Shown here in pieces: positions 6,235-9,264 of a DNA stretch of 9,264 bases; the stretch's first letter is position 1; each line of letters starts with the position of its first letter. Location of the stretch: the NCBI GenBank assembly GCA_031275525.1, contig JAISOP010000128.1, forward strand, positions 1 to 9,264. Reading direction: 5' to 3'. A program made the position numbers and the translations under genes. A model generated the notes under the pieces. It searched no databases, was not told the origin of the DNA, and saw nothing but the letters and a program-made list of their open reading frames with translations. This stretch comes from Tannerella sp. Its GTDB lineage: Bacteria; Bacteroidota; Bacteroidia; Bacteroidales; Tannerellaceae.

Positions 6235-6360
6235 CTACTTTGTTGATTCCGTTGATTTGGATTTCGTTGATTGGGCCGCTTTCCTGTCTTCGTAACGGAA
6301 GTATAGAAAACCCGCGGTGGCGATCACAATCCACATGGCACATATAATATACGCTCCCAT
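6235..6360 (-). CDS. Small single-pass membrane protein, 41 residues, in the efflux operon
   Basis: Directly after the downstream permease stop (TAG 6366-6364) come TAA (6363-6361) and an ATG (6360-6358) in the same frame, opening a 41-residue frame that ends with TAG at 6237-6235. The protein starts MGAYIICAMWIVIATAGFLY and continues FRYEDRKAAQ before a polar tail rich in Ser, Thr and Lys. This gives one transmembrane helix (about 3-21) with a positively charged C-terminal side, as expected for an inner-membrane protein. Its position immediately behind the permease implies translational coupling. Small one-helix proteins that modulate efflux pumps are known (AcrZ with AcrB in E. coli); a similar accessory role here is an inference from context only, with no sequence similarity claimed. 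The tail is encoded by short imperfect repeats around 6241-6275. It could still be a non-coding tail of the permease message. Confidence 0.65.
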   Translation of the reverse strand: MGAYIICAMWIVIATAGFLYFRYEDRKAAQSTKSKSTESTK

Positions 6361-6363
6361 TTA

Positions 6364-7623
6364 CTATTCTTCCCTGATGGCGTCGATCGCCTTGATTTGC
6401 ATGGCACGCCAGGCGGGAATCAGCCCGGCCAGCAGCCCGCTGAACAACAGTACGACGGTGGCGGCCACGGCGGTCTGAATGCTCACTTCGGGATTGGTAA
6501 AAATCATATCCCTGTCGGCGGGCTGCGCAGCCAGCACCCGGCTCACAAAGTCCAGGACAAACACGCCCAGGCTCAATCCCATCAATCCGGCCAGGGCCGT
6601 GAGCAGGAGGCTTTCGCTCATTACCTGCGAAATAATATTAAACGGTTTGGCTCCCAAGGCCCTCCGGATGCCGATTTCCCGGGTGCGTTCCTTGACCGTG
6701 ACCATCATGATGTTGCTCACGCCGATGATGCCGGCCAGCAGCGTCCCCATGCCCACCAGCCAGACCAGGATGTCAATGCCGGTGAAAAGCATCTCGAAGG
6801 TGGAGAACTGGGCGGCCAGGTTGACCACTCCTACGGCCTGCGGGTCGGTGGGCGCTATCTGGTTCTGCGTTTTCAGGATGGTTGTAATTTCGTCGATCAC
6901 GGCCTTCACCGGGAAGCCCTGCCGGACGTTGACGGCCATGAAATGAATAATATCCCCCTGGTTCAGGGATTGCTGCAAGGTCGTAAAGGGCAGGATGACG
7001 GATTCTTCCGAACGCCCGCCGATGTTGACGTTGGGCGATTTGGCCTTGATGACGCCCACCACCTGGTAGTACAGCCCGTTCACGCGGATGTATTGCCCAC
7101 AGGGGTCTTCGTTGTGAAAGAGGGCTTTGTTGACTTCCGTCCCAATGAGGCACACTTTCCGTTTTTCCTGCGTGTCGATGTCGTTCAGCAGGCGACCGTA
7201 GTACACATCCTGCCGTTCGATCTGGAAAAATCCGGGCATGACGCCCTTGACGCCGAACGTCCCGGTCATTTGCCCGAAGACGATGTTTTTTTCTCCGCGG
7301 GCGCCCCAGATAATGGGCGAGAGGTGTTCGATCCCGTTCACAAGGCGCAGGATGCTTTCGATATCGCGGTTGCGCATGTTCCACCAGCGTCCCTTGTTGA
7401 ATCCTTTATAGGGTTCGCTGGTACGGTCGGTGTAGAAGAAAACGGAGTTGGTGGCAAACCCGTCGAAGTTGCCCAGGAAACCGTTCTTCATTCCCTTGCC
7501 CGACCCCAGCAGGATGACAAGCATCAGGATGCCCCAGAACACGCCGAAGCACGTCAGCAGGCTGCGCGTCTTGTTGCGGGTGATGGTGACCCATATCTCT
7601 ATCCATCTGTCTATATCAAACAT
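6364..7623 (-). CDS. MacB/FtsX-type ABC transporter permease, second copy
   Basis: The protein has 419 residues with MacB topology. A first transmembrane helix (about 21-41, SLLTCFGVFWGILMLVILLG) follows the amphipathic start MFDIDRWIEIWVTITRNKTR. A large periplasmic MacB_PCD domain spans about 45-275, followed by three C-terminal helices (about 283-307, 333-362, 383-405) forming the FtsX domain. The cytoplasmic loop TVKERTREIGIRRALGAKP (309-327) is the coupling-helix signature that contacts the ATPase, and the end PAWRAMQIKAIDAIREE is the usual closing motif. MacB-type pumps act mechanically on periplasmic substrates, pushing them into the adaptor/channel. No ATPase domain is fused, so the protein must rely on the separate upstream ATPase. 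It begins 21 nt after the first permease. The two permeases are similar in layout but clearly diverged, suggesting a heterodimer. Confidence 0.94.
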   Translation of the reverse strand: MFDIDRWIEIWVTITRNKTRSLLTCFGVFWGILMLVILLGSGKGMKNGFLGNFDGFATNSVFFYTDRTSEPYKGFNKGRWWNMRNRDIESILRLVNGIEHLSPIIWGARGEKNIVFGQMTGTFGVKGVMPGFFQIERQDVYYGRLLNDIDTQEKRKVCLIGTEVNKALFHNEDPCGQYIRVNGLYYQVVGVIKAKSPNVNIGGRSEESVILPFTTLQQSLNQGDIIHFMAVNVRQGFPVKAVIDEITTILKTQNQIAPTDPQAVGVVNLAAQFSTFEMLFTGIDILVWLVGMGTLLAGIIGVSNIMMVTVKERTREIGIRRALGAKPFNIISQVMSESLLLTALAGLMGLSLGVFVLDFVSRVLAAQPADRDMIFTNPEVSIQTAVAATVVLLFSGLLAGLIPAWRAMQIKAIDAIREE

Positions 7624-7644
7624 AGCCTTTTCTTGGGTATTGGT

Positions 7645-8922
7645 TTATTCCGTTCGGATGGCTTCAATTGCCGGGATTTTCACGGCCTTGCGTGCCGGGA
7701 AATATCCGGCCAGCACGCCCGCCGCCACCAGCAGTCCGGTGGCCGAGAGGACAATATTCAGGTTCACCGTCGGATTGCGGAAAATACTCACGTTTTCCCC
7801 CGGATTACCACCGCCCGCCGAGGCCGCTTCCGCCATTTCCATGAAATGGTTAATCAACTCCGTCAACCCGATGCCCGATACCATGCCGATGTATCCGAAC
7901 ACGGCTGTCACCAGCACGGATTCGACGATAATCAGCCGCAGGATGGAGGACGGTTTGGCGCCGATGGCCTTGCGGATGCCGAACTCCCGGGTACGCTCGC
8001 GGACGGTAATCAGCATAATGTTGCTCACGCCCACGATGCCCGCCATCAGCGTCCCGATACCGATAATCCAGATGAACAGGGCGATGCCGTTGGTCATGTT
8101 TCGCCACATGCGAAATTCGTTACCCGTATTCCACAGGCCGATGGCGTTTTTATCGGCCGGATCAAACTGGTGACGATGCGCCATGTATGCACGGAAACGT
8201 TCCTCGAACGCATCCGCTTCCTTTTCCGTGTCCACGCCTTTCAGCGTAAAACTGATTCGCCGGATCCGGTAGCCGCCGTCAAACAGCATCTGCCCGGTCG
8301 TAAACGGGATAAAGGCCGGCGCATCCATCCCCCGGTCATCATCCCGGTAGATGCCGATCACCAGGAACATGAGGTTGCCGAGCTTGACATACTGTCCCAA
8401 CGGCGGGACGCTGTCGCGAAACAGCACGCCGGACATCCGCGGCGTAATCACAATGACCTTCCGCCGCTGTGCCAGGTCCACATCGTTGATGAAACGCCCG
8501 TTGCCGGCATGAATGGGGAGGTATCGGATGGAGGCGTAATCCGGATAGACGGCCTGCATATCGATCGTCATATATTCGCCGTTGAAGGAGAGCGTATCGC
8601 TGAGGTAGTTGACCGGTGAAATCAGGTCTGCTTCCGGGTGATTGCGTTTGATGGCCCGAATGTCCCTTTCGGTAAATTCAATCCGGCGGTTGGGCTGGAA
8701 ACCTTTATAAGGCAACGTGGTATAACGCGGAAAGCAGGTCACCATATTTTCCGCCATATTGCGGAAGTTATGCGCAATGCCGTTACCCAACCCGTTGCCG
8801 GCGGACAGGAGGATGATGAGCATGAAGATACCCCACGCGACCGAGAAACCGGTCAGGAAGGTACGGAGTTTGTTCTTTTTCATTGTACTCCAAATCTCGC
8901 GGAGGTTGTCGAAGTCAAACAT
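7645..8922 (-). CDS. MacB/FtsX-type ABC transporter permease, first copy
   Basis: The protein has 425 residues from ATG 8922. A start at 8988 is possible, but it would add 22 polar residues and overlap deeply with the ATPase gene. The chosen start gives MFDFDNLREIWSTMKKNKLR, closely matching the start of the second permease, and overlaps the ATPase stop by 8 nt, which suggests translational coupling. The layout is transmembrane helix 1 (21-41), periplasmic MacB_PCD domain (about 45-275), then helices at about 280-305, 328-357 and 390-410. The cytoplasmic coupling loop TVRERTREFGIRKAIGAKP lies at 306-324, and the C-terminal PARKAVKIPAIEAIRTE motif closes the FtsX domain. A Gly/Ala/Ser-rich insert (366-376, EAASAGGGNPG) lies in the last periplasmic loop. 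The probable role is one half of the inner-membrane pump, driven by the neighbouring ATPase. Confidence 0.94.
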   Translation of the reverse strand: MFDFDNLREIWSTMKKNKLRTFLTGFSVAWGIFMLIILLSAGNGLGNGIAHNFRNMAENMVTCFPRYTTLPYKGFQPNRRIEFTERDIRAIKRNHPEADLISPVNYLSDTLSFNGEYMTIDMQAVYPDYASIRYLPIHAGNGRFINDVDLAQRRKVIVITPRMSGVLFRDSVPPLGQYVKLGNLMFLVIGIYRDDDRGMDAPAFIPFTTGQMLFDGGYRIRRISFTLKGVDTEKEADAFEERFRAYMAHRHQFDPADKNAIGLWNTGNEFRMWRNMTNGIALFIWIIGIGTLMAGIVGVSNIMLITVRERTREFGIRKAIGAKPSSILRLIIVESVLVTAVFGYIGMVSGIGLTELINHFMEMAEAASAGGGNPGENVSIFRNPTVNLNIVLSATGLLVAAGVLAGYFPARKAVKIPAIEAIRTE

Positions 8923-9264
8923 GTCCGGCTCCTTTTTCGATTCGTTCGATAAGGCCGTCTTTGAGACGGATGATGCGGTCGGTTGCATCGGATACCGACG
9001 GTTCGTGCGTAACGATGATAATCGTCATTCCCTCCCGGTTCACCCGGCGCAACAGCTGCATCACCTCGATGGTGGTCACGCTGTCCAGTGCGCCGGTCGG
9101 TTCGTCGGCCAGGATAATCTGCGGCTGTGCAATCAGGGCGCGTGCAATGGCGACGCGCTGCTTTTGGCCGCCGGACATCTCGTTCGGCATGTGTTCCGCC
9201 CACTCCCTCAGGCCGACTTTATCCAAATATTCCAATGCCAGCGCATTCCGTTTTCTCCGAGCCA
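8915..9264 (-). CDS. ABC transporter ATPase of the MacB/LolD type, C-terminal part (5' end outside window)
   Basis: An open frame enters from the right edge (last complete codon 9264-9262 or so, reading ARRKRNALALEYL) and stops at TGA 8917-8915. The visible part holds the ABC signature MSGGQKQRVAIARAL, Walker B with D-loop IILADEPTGALDS, and the switch histidine in IIIVTHEPSV. The Walker A and Q-loop lie beyond the window. The run GALDS after the Walker B Glu and the short C-terminus after the H-loop (RIIRLKDGLIERIEKGAGHV) are typical of the LolD/MacB class that serves FtsX-type permeases. It hydrolyses ATP at the cytoplasmic face to power the two permeases. It is the first visible gene of the efflux operon, and its 3' end overlaps the first permease start by 8 nt. 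There is no ATG at the 9235 Leu codon (TTG), so the true start is further upstream. Confidence 0.95.
   Translation of the reverse strand, partial: ARRKRNALALEYLDKVGLREWAEHMPNEMSGGQKQRVAIARALIAQPQIILADEPTGALDSVTTIEVMQLLRRVNREGMTIIIVTHEPSVSDATDRIIRLKDGLIERIEKGAGHV

Noticed and set aside
6397..8619. 740-residue open frame on the + strand, antisense to both permeases.
   Set aside because: It is rich in His, Asp, Gln and Arg with no recognisable domain, and lies opposite two well-supported homologous membrane proteins with GC-biased codons. It is a composition shadow.
8923..8988. Upstream start (8988) for the first permease, adding 22 residues.
   Set aside because: The added segment is polar, overlaps the ATPase frame deeply, and is absent from the paralogous permease, whose start matches ATG 8922.

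Overview
The window looks like a chromosomal segment of a fairly GC-rich member of the Bacteroidales. The basis is an Lnb-type (DUF4105) lipoprotein acyltransferase gene, a split MacB-like ABC efflux operon of the form common in Bacteroidota, and starts that lack Shine-Dalgarno sites or are A-rich. I cannot name genus or species from the sequence alone.

Left part, + strand, about 1-2952: the C-terminal tail of an SGNH/GDSL hydrolase, an Lnb-like lipoprotein N-acyltransferase, and, overlapping it by ATGA, a secreted protein of the alkaline-phosphatase superfamily. The last protein keeps the fold signatures but has lost nearly every catalytic and metal-binding residue of PafA-type phosphatases. 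The cluster ends at a perfect 28-bp inverted repeat (2998-3065), which also closes the convergent operon from the right.

Right part, - strand, 9264 down to 3127: a tripartite efflux operon in the order ABC ATPase (5' end cut by the window edge), two MacB/FtsX-type permeases, a previously unlisted 41-residue single-pass membrane protein, a non-coding array, a periplasmic adaptor (HlyD/MacA type) and a TolC-family outer-membrane channel. ATPase and permeases would form the inner-membrane engine; adaptor and channel would carry substrate across the envelope. The substrate cannot be read from the sequence.

The most unusual element is the 5689-6148 array, between the permease side and the adaptor/channel side of the operon. 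It consists of 19 contiguous 23-bp units in perfect register plus a decayed twentieth. Nearly all units are an 18-bp inverted repeat (7-bp arm, 4-nt loop, 7-bp arm) followed by a 5-nt spacer. Arm sequences fall into three families in which both arms change together, so symmetry is preserved while sequence is not. It is not a CRISPR (no unique spacers), not a plausible coding repeat, and contains no recognisable mobile-element gene. I regard it as the best candidate for an undescribed structural or regulatory element here.
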